Source of the DNA: Pyropia yezoensis
Lineage: Eukaryota > Rhodophyta > Bangiophyceae > Bangiales > Bangiaceae
Assembly (NCBI GenBank): GCA_009829735.1
Contig: CM020618.1
Coordinates: 18,399,346-18,463,345 of the forward strand
DNA: 64,000 nucleotides
Direction of reading: 5' to 3'
Position numbers and translations under genes: made by a program. The notes below the pieces were generated by a model. The model had not been told where the DNA came from. It made no database searches and saw nothing but the letters and a program-made list of their open reading frames with translations. Positions 39,421 to 48,904 of the stretch are shown one piece after another (the first letter of the stretch is position 1; each line of letters starts with the position of its first letter).

Positions 39421-41463
39421 TCAAGGTCGCGCCGACCGTACGTCTGACAGGCCATTGAGCGCCTCGGCTACCGCCTCGTCGGCTAGCTCCATCGCCTCCT
39501 GGAGGCGCGCTTCGGGGTCACCATCTGGTGGCACCAGCGGATGACCAAGCGCTCCCAAAGTTCGGCCGGTGGCCCCTCGGCCGCCCCCACGCCCACCTGC
39601 GCCCCCTCCACGACTCCGCGGCGGGGTGCCCCTCCCAGAGGGACCGGCGCCCGCAGCCGGGAGGTTGCCAAGACTTGCGCCAGGCGCTCCTCTCTCGTCC
39701 AATCCTGTGGGGCTAGGGCCGCCACCGCAAGCAGCCGAGGGGTCCCCTAAGGCCCCTCCTACCCTCCCCTCCCTGGACTGTGGGGGGGTCATCCCTGCCG
39801 CCGCCGCCGCCGCCGCGGCCGCCGCCACCGCCGCCGCCGCCGCCGCCTCCTCCTTCTCAAGTGTTTTGCGATTACGGCTGCCTTTCGGCCGCCCAGGCCG
39901 TCGCCGCGGCTGACCGTCGGCGTTGAAGAGGACGGGCACGCGGGCAGCAGGGGTGCTCCCCCCACGGCGGCGCTTGCCCCCGCGGCTGCCTTGGGGCGGT
40001 GCGTCGCCCCAAACTTCGGCAAGCCGCACAGGCCGCCCACCGTCGGCGGCACTCATCCCTCCCGCGAGCGCCACGGCCAAGGAAACGGCCGTGTCAGCCT
40101 CCGACACGATGGGGGAAGCGACTTTGCCCAGCACCAGGTCGGCAAAGTGTTCTACCTCAGCCGTAAATGCCTCGCGGAAGCGCTGCGGAAAGCTATGCGG
40201 CGCGGGCGCCACCGACGAGCCCCCTGCCGATGACAACACTGCGCCGTGGGAGGTTGGATTATCTACCCGCGCCGACCCGAGGCTGCCGTGCACTTCCAGC
40301 CGCTGGTCATAACCGGTAGCCGAGACGCGGGACAGGAGAAGCGTGGCCACCACTCCCGACGGATACCACAGGTTCAGCACGCCCGTGGCGCCCTCCTGAC
40401 TCCCAACATTGGCGGAGACGGGCCTGCGACGAGGGGATGTCTCTCCCGCGGCCGACGCAGCCGTCGCAGGTAAATCCGCCGCCGCTGTTGCACCTCCCGC
40501 GGAGCCACCGCCGGACCCCGGTGCGCCGGGAATTGAAGACATGGGCATTCCGTCCGCCATTGCGTCAGCAGGTGGAGCGGGCGACTGCCGAATAGGCGGC
40601 TGAGGTCCTGACTGGGACTCGGTCGCCACAACGCCAACAGGCACCTCCCCTAGGGTGTGACACAAGAAGTCAACGTCGTGAACACCCAGGTCGAGGTACA
40701 AATCCCCCCCTCCAGACTCAAAAAAGGACGCTGGCGGGGGCGGATGATCACGAAACACCCCCACCGCAGAGGAAATCGTCCCGATAGTGCCGCGGGTCAC
40801 TGCGGAAGCAACGGCGGAGTAGCCTGGGTCAAATCGCCGCTGGAAGGCGCAGTAGAGGTGCACGCGCGCGGCACGAGCGGCCGCGTACGCCGCAGCCACC
40901 CCACCCAGAGAATCGGCCACAGGCTTTTCGACGGCGACGTGCAGGCCCGCCGCGGCCGCATCGGCAATCAGATTCGTGTGGGTAGGCGTCGGCGTTGCCA
41001 CCCACACCGCCACGGTGTTGCGAAAATCAGCCAGAGCGTCCGCCAGTGACTGTCGCCACGGCACGCCATAGCGGGCACCCGTCGCCTCCGCAACCGCCTC
41101 GTCCGCGTCAACAAACACAGAGACTTGCGTCCGGGGGTTGGCAGCAAGCGCAGCCAGGCGGATGTTGCCCATGCGGCCGCCACCAACGACGGCAACGAGG
41201 ACGGGCGGCAGCACCGGACGGGCTGCACTGTCGCCGCCTGCTGTCGCCATCTGTGCCGCCCCGGCCACGACGGCGGCAATTTGAGAGGGAACGTGAACAG
41301 AGACACCACCAGCGTGGCCTCCAGCAGCGGGGGGGACACCTCGGGGGGCGTCCCCATCAGGCAACGCGGGAGGGGCAGGCGCTGGCGGCAGGGGGGTGAT
41401 GGCCGGCCATGCAAAATCAGATGTCGAGGGGGACGCGCCAGAGCCTGGTCTTGCAGGTCGCAT
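39421..41463 (-). CDS. Gfo/Idh/MocA-family dehydrogenase with C-terminal AT-hook
   Basis: 680 residues from the ATG at 41463 (context TCCGCCATGC); in-frame ATGs at 41610 and the frame to 41691 allow a longer N-terminus. Residues 88-215 form the NAD(P) Rossmann domain with VAVVGGGRMGN, VWVATPTPTH, the EKP motif (179-181) and FQRRFDPG. The second domain has GGGDLYLDLGVHDVDFL around 251-267, bearing the usual Asp/His catalytic site, and continues after a 75-residue low-complexity insertion (VVATLLLSRVSATGYDQRLE). This is the fold of myo-inositol 2-dehydrogenase and other sugar or polyol dehydrogenases; the substrate cannot be told. Oddly, residues 519-533 read PRRRPGRPKGSRNRK, a textbook AT-hook, followed by an Ala helix and a Gly/Arg-rich tail. 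Confidence 0.85.
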   Translation of the reverse strand: MRPARPGSGASPSTSDFAWPAITPLPPAPAPPALPDGDAPRGVPPAAGGHAGGVSVHVPSQIAAVVAGAAQMATAGGDSAARPVLPPVLVAVVGGGRMGNIRLAALAANPRTQVSVFVDADEAVAEATGARYGVPWRQSLADALADFRNTVAVWVATPTPTHTNLIADAAAAGLHVAVEKPVADSLGGVAAAYAAARAARVHLYCAFQRRFDPGYSAVASAVTRGTIGTISSAVGVFRDHPPPPASFFESGGGDLYLDLGVHDVDFLCHTLGEVPVGVVATESQSGPQPPIRQSPAPPADAMADGMPMSSIPGAPGSGGGSAGGATAAADLPATAASAAGETSPRRRPVSANVGSQEGATGVLNLWYPSGVVATLLLSRVSATGYDQRLEVHGSLGSARVDNPTSHGAVLSSAGGSSVAPAPHSFPQRFREAFTAEVEHFADLVLGKVASPIVSEADTAVSLAVALAGGMSAADGGRPVRLAEVWGDAPPQGSRGGKRRRGGSTPAARVPVLFNADGQPRRRPGRPKGSRNRKTLEKEEAAAAAAVAAAAAAAAAAGMTPPQSREGRVGGALGDPSAACGGGPSPTGLDERGAPGASLGNLPAAGAGPSGRGTPPRSRGGGAGGRGGGRGATGRTLGALGHPLVPPDGDPEARLQEAMELADEAVAEALNGLSDVRSARP

Positions 41464-41881
41464 GGCGGACAGAGTGGGGGTAGCGGGCGAGAGGCTCGCC
41501 AGAGGGTGCAGCGGGAGGAGTGAGCAACGGATAGGAACGAAACGGTCAGGGATAGGTGGGAAGGCGTCTGCTGCGGAGAAAAGGGCGGGAGAGAGCGGCG
41601 GTGGGTGCATTGACAATAGAGAGCTTTGGCAAGTCAAATGTCGGTCGGCGGCGTGGGTCGTGGACACGTTTCTGTCACTAAGGGCCTCCAACTCTTATTT
41701 GGCGTCCCTCAAAAAAGGTGAAAGCACCGCGCCTTGCTCACATCAGATGTATATGTACTGTACGTACATACCAATGTGGCGGAGATCCTAACCACGTACC
41801 TATGGTACGTTGCACAAAAAAGATACATCGAGCTTTCTTTTGTCGGTTCTCGGAAATTCTTCGGGCCACAATCCTCAGCCA
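41464..41881. promoter_or_regulatory. Shared upstream region of two divergent genes
   Basis: 418 bases between the divergent starts of the dehydrogenase and the REEP gene. It is AT-richer than the genes and includes the near-palindrome TGTACTGTACGTACATACC at 41755-41773. At 41801-41832 is a 32-base stretch repeated in inverted orientation at 55829-55860. Confidence 0.5.
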
Positions 41882-42664
41882 ATGAGGTGCTCGTGCCATA
41901 TCGCCTACCATGTCTCGAGACGCACGCGGCACAATCAGGCAGCGTTCTGGCCCCTGAAGTGGCGTCATGCCGTGGTGCCGCATCAGCGACGGCCGCCCAG
42001 TGGCGGAGGGTGGCCAGCGGCACGGCCGCCCCCGCGGGTGCGGCGGCGGCGTCGACAGCCAGCGCTGCTGCTAGGCTCCCCCGCGTCCGAGGCGGCGCTG
42101 CGCAACCTCCTCGTCACGGGCGCGGTGGCGTTTGCGGGCCTCCTCTTCCTGCGCTGGGCGCTCGCGGCGGGGCTTCTCGCCACCACCTTTCTCCTCCCCG
42201 CGTGGCGCACCTTTCAGCTGGCTGAAGCGGAGCGGGCGGTGGGCCCCGCCGCCGCCGCCGACCCGACCGACGCCGACGCCGCCGACCTGGCCGCCGCCGT
42301 CACTGCGGCGCAGCGGCGGTGGGGAGCCTACTGGGTGCTCGCCGCGGTGGGCGTGACGGCCGACGCGCTGGTGCTGGCGCCTGCTCGGGGGTGGGTGGTC
42401 TACTCGGCGGCGCTGTTGGCGGGGGTGGTGTGGCTGACGAGGGGGGACGCGGCGGGCGCCGAGGTGGTGTATGGGGGGGTGCTCCGGCCGCTGCTGGTGC
42501 GGTGGAAGGGGCGGATTTGGGCGGCGATTGGGGTGGTGGGGGGGGTGCTCGACCGGGGGGGGAAGGAGGCGCTCGTGCGGGTGAGTGGGGTGGTGACCCC
42601 GTACGCGCGGGCGCTGGAGGAGGCGGGCCGGGGGGCCGCGCAGCAGCTCCACATTGAGCAGTGA
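41882..42664 (+). CDS. TB2/DP1/HVA22 (REEP/Yop1) family ER-shaping membrane protein
   Basis: 260 residues from the ATG at 41882. After an N-terminal Arg-rich part come hydrophobic segments (LLVTGAVAFAGLLFL and ALAAGLLATTFLL), then LPAWRTFQLAEAE, matching the family's YPAYRSFKALES. An Asp/Ala linker follows, then RRWGAYWVLAAVGVTADALV and WVVYSAALLAGVVWLTRGDA, and VVYGGVLRPLLVRW, matching the YW-x-V-F, LWL and LY-x-x-F-V-x-P-LL blocks. Such proteins sit as hairpins in tubular ER and bend the membrane. The C-terminal 45 residues form an amphipathic helix. The basic first 55 residues are not typical, so the true start may be later or joined by an unseen intron. Confidence 0.65.
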   Translation: MRCSCHIAYHVSRRTRHNQAAFWPLKWRHAVVPHQRRPPSGGGWPAARPPPRVRRRRRQPALLLGSPASEAALRNLLVTGAVAFAGLLFLRWALAAGLLATTFLLPAWRTFQLAEAERAVGPAAAADPTDADAADLAAAVTAAQRRWGAYWVLAAVGVTADALVLAPARGWVVYSAALLAGVVWLTRGDAAGAEVVYGGVLRPLLVRWKGRIWAAIGVVGGVLDRGGKEALVRVSGVVTPYARALEEAGRGAAQQLHIEQ

Positions 42665-43066
42665 GGGGCGGAGGGGGGGGAGTAGCTGTTGGGGTTGGGG
42701 GGAGGGGCGGCGGGTGTAGCGCAGCGGTCGGTGGGGGGCATTGGCCGTGGGATGTTGGGGGTGCCATTCTTTTGTTTGCACTGCCACTCCCGCCGGGGGG
42801 GGAGGGGCGCCTTGTGCCCCCCGCGACCCGACCCGAGTCGACCCGGCTGGCCGCGCCTGCCGCGTGGGTCGGCCCGCCGGTGTGCCGCCCGCCGCGGCCT
42901 CCCCATCCGCTACACGCCCACCCAACTCCACCCAACCCCACCCAGCCCCACCCAACCCCACCGGTGCCCAAAAAACAAAGGGGGCGCGGGGGGGCAGTGC
43001 CCGCCCGCCGCGCCCGCCGCGCCACCAAAAACCCTTGCAACCCCCCCTGCTCCCGCCCCCCCCCCC

Positions 43067-45385
43067 CTACAGGAGGGTAAACGTAAACTCCTGGCGGCTG
43101 GGCAGCGCCAGCACCACATCGCGCACGATCACCTCCCCCCCCCCGCCCCCACGCCCCCCGTTCTCTCCCCCGCCCCCCCCCCCCCCCCCCCCCCCGCATC
43201 CCCAAAACCGCAGCACCGCCCCCCCCACCGCTGCCAGCCGCACCTCCACCACCAGCCCCCCCGGCGGCGGTCGGAGGCACTCGACCAGCACGTCCACCCG
43301 GTGCGCCTGGAACTGCAGCAGCGGGTGGAGGCGCCCCCGCGCGGCGCGCCCCCCGCCGCCTGCCGCCCGCAGGCACAGGCGCCACTTGCAGCCCGCAAAG
43401 AGCAGCGTGCCGACGGGCTTCCACCCCGACGACAGCGCCGACGCGGCGGCAATGGAAAAGACGGCGGCGGTGGAGCGTGCGCGGCCGGCGGCGGCGCCGC
43501 CGGGCGCCGCGAGCGGCACGCCGGGCGGGGGGGGGGGACGCGCCCGCCAACGCCCACGGTGGGGTGGGGGAGAGGGGGGGGGGGGGGGCGTACCCGACGC
43601 CCCCACTGCCGACGCCATTGCCGACGACACCCCCAGGGGGGGGCACCAGCGACGGGAAGGTGGGAAGGGTGGGGGTGGTGGCGAAGCTCCCCGACCGGAG
43701 CGCCGCCGCCGCGCCGGGCGACGGCACTGTGCCGTCGGGGGTGCCGCTGCCGGCACGCCAGCCGCCCACCCCCCCCGGGGAGGGGTGGCGGAGTAGAAGG
43801 GAGACGACGGCGCCGGCGGCGACGGCGCCGCGGGGCTGCCGGGGGGGAACGCCGTGCCCGACGATGCCGACCCGCCGTCGCTGCCGCCGGCGCCGGCAGG
43901 CACCCAACCGTCGGCCTCGGCGGCGGCGGCGGCCGCGTCGGCGGCGGCCGCCAGAGGCAGCAACCCCGCGGGGAGGGGCAGCAGCGCGCTGCCGCCGAGG
44001 CCGCCGGCGCCGCCGCCCTCGCCGTCGGTGGTGGATGTGTCGTCGTCCGTGTCGTCGCCGAGGCCGCCACCACCATTGCCGGTCGCCCCCGCCCGCGGGT
44101 GCACCCCCCCACCATTGGCGCCACCGCCGCCGGCCCAGCCGCCACTCATCCGTGCCGCGGAGCGGGCGTTGAGGCGGGCCATCTCGTCCACCTCGGCCTC
44201 GTCTTCTTCGCCCGACGACGCTGCCGCCGCCGTCGCCCCCTCCCGGCGTGAGCGCCGACGCCTGCCATGGCGCCCCCCCCCCCCGGTGCCGCCCGGCCGC
44301 CTCCATCACCCGCATGGTCGTCCGCGCGGCGGCCGCGACGGACGCCCAGTCGTCCACCCCCGCCGCGAGGTCCACGCCGGGCACCGCCGGGTCGAGGATG
44401 ACCAGCCGCGGGCGGGACGCGACGGGGGGGGGGGGCGGCGCCGCCGCCGCCGCGACGCGCGCCGAGTGGAAGGCGTCCCAGCTCAGGGTCAGCACGCCAG
44501 GGATGGCGCCGTCCCCCTCCTCCTCTCCGTCGTCGTCGTCGTGGACGTCGGCGTCGTCGTGGCCGCCAGCGCCGGCGCCGCACAGCGGCGGCGCGTTCGC
44601 GACAGACAGCAGGCGGAGGAAGCGAAAAAAGAGGCGGCAGAGGACCGCCTCGGTCATAGCGGCCGGGTCGGCCCAGGCTGCCACGTCATCGTCCTCCGCA
44701 CCCCCTCCCCCCCCCCTCTCTCCCCTCTCGGCGTCCTCATCATAGTCGTCGCCGTCCCCCCCGTCCTCGTGAAACGCCGACAGCATGACCAGCTCCAAGC
44801 CGAGGTCGCCGAGCCCCGCGGCGCCCGGCCCCAGCGCCCCTCCCCCCCACACCTTGGCGAGCCGCGCCGCGCGCGGGTACCCCCCCCCTGCGCCGCCAGC
44901 CACGCGGTGCGCGCCACCGCCCCGCCGCCCGCCGCCCACCGGTGGCGGGCGACGCCGCCCCCCCCAGGGGGGAGGCTGCTGCCGCCCCGCGGCAACACGC
45001 CGCCAATCGTAGCCGACAGGAGGACCTCCTCGGGCTCGCCCCCCGCGAGGGAGTCGGCGCCGCCACCGCCAGCACCGCGGCGGCCGCTCCCGCCGCCGCC
45101 GCCGCCCCCCCGCGGGGGCGGACGCCGCGGTGGGACGCCCCCAACGCCCCCCCCCGGCAGCCTCGCGGCAGCGGCGGCGGCCGCAGCAGCGGCGGCGGCA
45201 GCAACGCCGCCGCCGCCGCCGCCGCCCCACGCGCCAATCGGCACGCTCACCACCACCGCGTCCGTGTCGTCCACCTCACTCCCCAAGACGCGGACGCCCC
45301 CCCCCCCGCGCGCGAGCAGCCGCCACAGCGCCGCGCGGTACTCGCCGCCCAGCGCGGCCACGTACGCGTCGACGAGCACGACCAC
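43067..45385 (-). CDS. Frame-scrambled coding region, possible Nrap/NOL6- or OAS1-C-like protein
   Basis: Protein-like text is spread over two minus-strand frames that switch at G runs (for example at 44881-44888). In order: VVVLVDAYVAALGGEYRAAL, TAWLAAQ, RAARLAKVW, LGLELVMLSAFHED, an acidic linker, EAVLCRLFFRFLRLLSVA, LTLSWDAFHSA, RPRLVILDPAVPGVDL and WASVAAAARTTMRVME. The other frame then ends with PLLQFQAHRVDVLVECL and EVIVRDVVLALP. The ELL-type helix, the LRLL helix and the DP-x-P motif recall the substrate-binding domain of template-independent nucleotidyltransferases (OAS1-C) and the nucleolar protein Nrap/NOL6. This is a weak, memory-based resemblance. A gene is likely; its exact exons and frame cannot be given. 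Confidence 0.3.
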
Positions 45386-46963
45386 GCGCAGGCAAGGCGC
45401 CCCCCCCCCGGGCCGTCCCCGTCACCCCCACCTCCCCCACCACCCCCACCCCCCGACTGGCCGCCTCCCCCACCCTCCGAGCCGCCCTCAGCTGAGGCCG
45501 CTGCCCCTGGTACCCCGACGCTCCTGTTTCCCCCGACGCTGCTTCATCGACGGACGGCACCGCAGCCGTCGCGACGGAGGGCGGCGACGCGGGTACCGAG
45601 GGGACGCGAGAGGAGCAGCTGGCACTGCAGCAGCTAGCGGCGGCGGGGGGGGGCGATGGGCGGGGAGGCGGGAGCGGTGGGGGGGGAGGTGGGGGTGGCG
45701 GCGGCGTTAGGAGGGGAGGTGGTCGCGGCGCTGGTGCTGCAACGGCGTTCGCGGTGGCGGGGTGGTGGCGGCGGAGAAGTGGTGGCGTGGTGGAGGTGGC
45801 GGTGTCCCGGGTGGCGGTGGTGGGCTCGTGGTGGTAGCAGAAGAAGGAATAAAAGCCACGGTTGTGTCGACGGAAACAAATATGGTGATGCATCGATAAC
45901 AGCATCACGAGTGTTCCGGTCGTTCCTGCTGTAAGTAGTATCCAGTGTCGAGTGGCTCACACCTCCGAGGGCGCCTGTGAGCCAATCAAACTGCAATCGA
46001 TCGCGGTTTTGTCGCGGTTCTGGCCCCCGCCTGCCTCACCGTGGGTGCGGATCACGGATCGCGGTTTTGTCGCGGTTTTGTTCCCTTAGGGCAGAGGCAC
46101 TCCCACCAGCACCGCTCCCCCCCCCCCCCCCATCGGCCGCCGACGGCGGTGGTGGCGGCACCGCCCCCGCCGCCACCGCCGTGCGGCGGCCATACGCACA
46201 GACGGAGAGGATGGCGCGGGCGGGGAGGAGGCGGGAAAGGGCGCCGGTGGGCAGGATGGCCGCGCGAAAGGCCGCCAGTGCCGCCGCGCACGCGGCTAGG
46301 TCGGCGGGGGGGGGGCGGACAGCGCGCGCGATGCGGGGAGAGGGGAGGGCGTAGGGCGGACGCGGGGGGAGGGGCCTTAGTGGGAAGAGGTTGGGGCGGG
46401 GGGGAGGTAGGGGAGACCGTTCGCTTCTGGGCACTGCTTGGGGGAGGGGGGAAAGGGGCAGGACAGCGGTGGGGGGGGGGGGGGGGGCGGAGACGGCAGG
46501 AAGGGGTCCTCCGCTTCCGTGGGAAAGAGGAGCAGGGGGAGGGCCGGCACCGGTAGAGAGGGCCAACTGCCACCTGCAGTGTGGAGGGGGGGGGGGGAGG
46601 AGGGGGGGGGAGCCAGCGGCGACCCACCGCGCCAGCGCCCAGCGGCCACGGCGCCTCCGCCGCGACGGCCGTCCAGCGACCACCGGCGGCGACGCCCGCC
46701 GGAATCATCTTCGCCAGCTTTTTTGTGCCGGCGGGACCGCCGGCAGTGCGGCAGCAAGGAGCGCCAAGGAAGACGCGGCGGCCGCCCAGAGGGCGCCTGT
46801 CTAGCTGTCCACCAGACCTGGCAGACAGGGCGGCGACGGGCGCGACGTCCACGCCGCCGCCGCCGCGAACTGGTCGCGACCGCCCCAACTCGCGTCCGGC
46901 CGTCTCGGCTGCCCGCGAAGCGCTCAAGCCACGCCGGCAGCGCTGCAGCGCCGTGCGCCGCCA
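45386..46963. other. GC-rich stretch without a supported gene
   Basis: Pro/Gly/Arg low-complexity frames exist on both strands. An AT-richer island at 45840-46090 contains two copies of a 21-base direct repeat (45999-46019 and 46057-46077, core CGCGGTTTTGTCGCGGTT). Beyond it, poly-G and poly-C runs break all frames. Confidence 0.4.
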
Positions 46964-47463
46964 NNNNNNNNNNNNNNNNNNNNNNNNNNNNNNNNNNNNN
47001 NNNNNNNNNNNNNNNNNNNNNNNNNNNNNNNNNNNNNNNNNNNNNNNNNNNNNNNNNNNNNNNNNNNNNNNNNNNNNNNNNNNNNNNNNNNNNNNNNNNN
47101 NNNNNNNNNNNNNNNNNNNNNNNNNNNNNNNNNNNNNNNNNNNNNNNNNNNNNNNNNNNNNNNNNNNNNNNNNNNNNNNNNNNNNNNNNNNNNNNNNNNN
47201 NNNNNNNNNNNNNNNNNNNNNNNNNNNNNNNNNNNNNNNNNNNNNNNNNNNNNNNNNNNNNNNNNNNNNNNNNNNNNNNNNNNNNNNNNNNNNNNNNNNN
47301 NNNNNNNNNNNNNNNNNNNNNNNNNNNNNNNNNNNNNNNNNNNNNNNNNNNNNNNNNNNNNNNNNNNNNNNNNNNNNNNNNNNNNNNNNNNNNNNNNNNN
47401 NNNNNNNNNNNNNNNNNNNNNNNNNNNNNNNNNNNNNNNNNNNNNNNNNNNNNNNNNNNNNNN
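46964..47463. other. Assembly gap of exactly 500 N
   Basis: A run of 500 N, the fixed size commonly inserted by scaffolding software, so the true distance is unknown. Any frame drawn across it is meaningless, and order and orientation on the two sides depend on the scaffolding. Confidence 1.
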
Positions 47464-47708
47464 CCATCCACGCCGCACAACACTCCCACCACACACCCGC
47501 AGTGCCTACCATCGCCCTTCCCGACGGCGGTCGTGCTGCCGCCCCTGCTTGGCACCCCCTGCTCCACACAGCCTAGCCGCTGCGTGCCGCCCCCCACCCC
47601 TGCCCGCGCCGCCCCCACTTTCCCTAATCTCCCAGGTTTTCCTCTTCCGATTCCTACGTGTCACTCTGTGTGCATTGACGATTCGTGTCAACCTGTCGAA
47701 CGGTCTAC

Positions 47709-48868
47709 GATGGTTCGGTGCTATCTTTGCGGTCTGGAATCGACGCCATATGGTCATAACCAACGGTCATGCTCCATGCAAAAGTTTCGCTGTCTTCGAG
47801 GGCTGCCGATCGACCATCCGTTTCGACCTCCCGGGCCAGAAGTGGCCTGTACCAAGCTCAATTGTTCGCACGCACGTCGGTGCGCCAAGTGTCACGAGAT
47901 TGGCCATGACAGCGACACCCTCGAGTTGGACCCCGAACGCTACGCCATCAACGCGAAGTCTAAGGGCCGAGCCATCTCGAGACTGGCAAGCGCAGGGCCC
48001 ATGCAGGGCATCGACTTCGTTTGCAGGAACGTAGATGACGCGAAGGCTGTGAGCATGTGCGCGGGCATTCGAGCCGGCTGTGAAGCCAGGTTCAACGCCT
48101 CAGCAAGTGAAGGCATCGTCTGCAGGTGTGATGACTGGCAACCTCTTTGCGGTCGGCTCTTCCCCCGCGGAGACAATCGATTTGATTGGACGAGAGGAGA
48201 TCAAGTCCAGCACGATGCACAAGAACAACAAACGGGCGCATGAATTGGCTGTCGGCGGCAGGAACGCGGGAATGAGTGCTGTCCATGCGGCCCTGGCAGC
48301 TGCGGAACAAATTCGACGCGAGAGCCGCGGTGAAGCGGGAGCTCTTCCTTCTTTTTCTGCCGTTGGACCACCCTCCTCTGCACAGTCGCTATCGGTTGTC
48401 GCGAAGGAGGCCAAGCGGATGAAGGCCGACGCGCTTGCGGCTGACTTGAGGGTTCGTTCTCGTGATCCTCCCATGTCCGTCGGCCGTGGTGCATCGCTGG
48501 CGCCAGATCATGGTGGCATCCTGAGCGACTGGGGACCCGGGCAACGAGCTCGGTTCGCAGCTGCCCTTCCATTGGTCCCTCCTGAGCGGCGGGAGGTTTG
48601 GAGTTCCCGCGGAGTCGCCGAGCAGGCTCTGGCTAGCGTGCTCGGGCCTGAATTCGCCGGGTCACACACGAGGTTGACGGGTCGTGTCGTGAAGAGTGCA
48701 ACGGACAGTCACTTGACGGGTTTTGCACTGATGTGCGGTGCCTTTTCTCCTGCCGACGTCGCGGAACGCCTGTGCGCGTGGCAGTTTGAAGCCGGGGACA
48801 CTTCGAAAGCTACGTTATTGGTTATGTTTTCGGCGTGGGCTGAGGGATATGTCAATTCTCTTCTTTGA
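47709..48868 (+). pseudogene. Cys/His-rich zinc-knuckle-like protein, frame broken, function unknown
   Basis: The ATG at 47709 opens MVRCYLCGLESTPYGHNQRS with a C-x2-C-x9-H-x4-C set, then KLNCSHARRCAKCHEIGHDS with a C-x2-C-x4-H set, as in nucleic-acid-binding zinc knuckles. This frame stays open to 48243, but from about 48100 its text becomes poor while another frame takes over (AHELAVGGRNAGMSAVHAAL, then RKPP-free, charged helices) and runs to 48868, ending AWAEGYVNSLL. A frameshift or an unseen small intron near 48085-48130 is needed. Codon use is less GC-extreme than in its neighbours. I recognise no family; a transposon-derived protein is possible. Confidence 0.4.
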
Positions 48869-48904
48869 ATTCCTCATGTATAGAACTTTCTGCCTTTTCT
48901 GAAC

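Noticed and set aside
42300..45230. 976-codon minus-strand frame
   Set aside because: It overlaps the REEP gene and mixes Arg/Gly/Pro runs; only the short part around 44300-44880 is protein-like, and that is reported within the 43067-45385 region.
46052..48243. Frames spanning the N gap
   Set aside because: They run through 500 N of arbitrary length, so continuity is not real.
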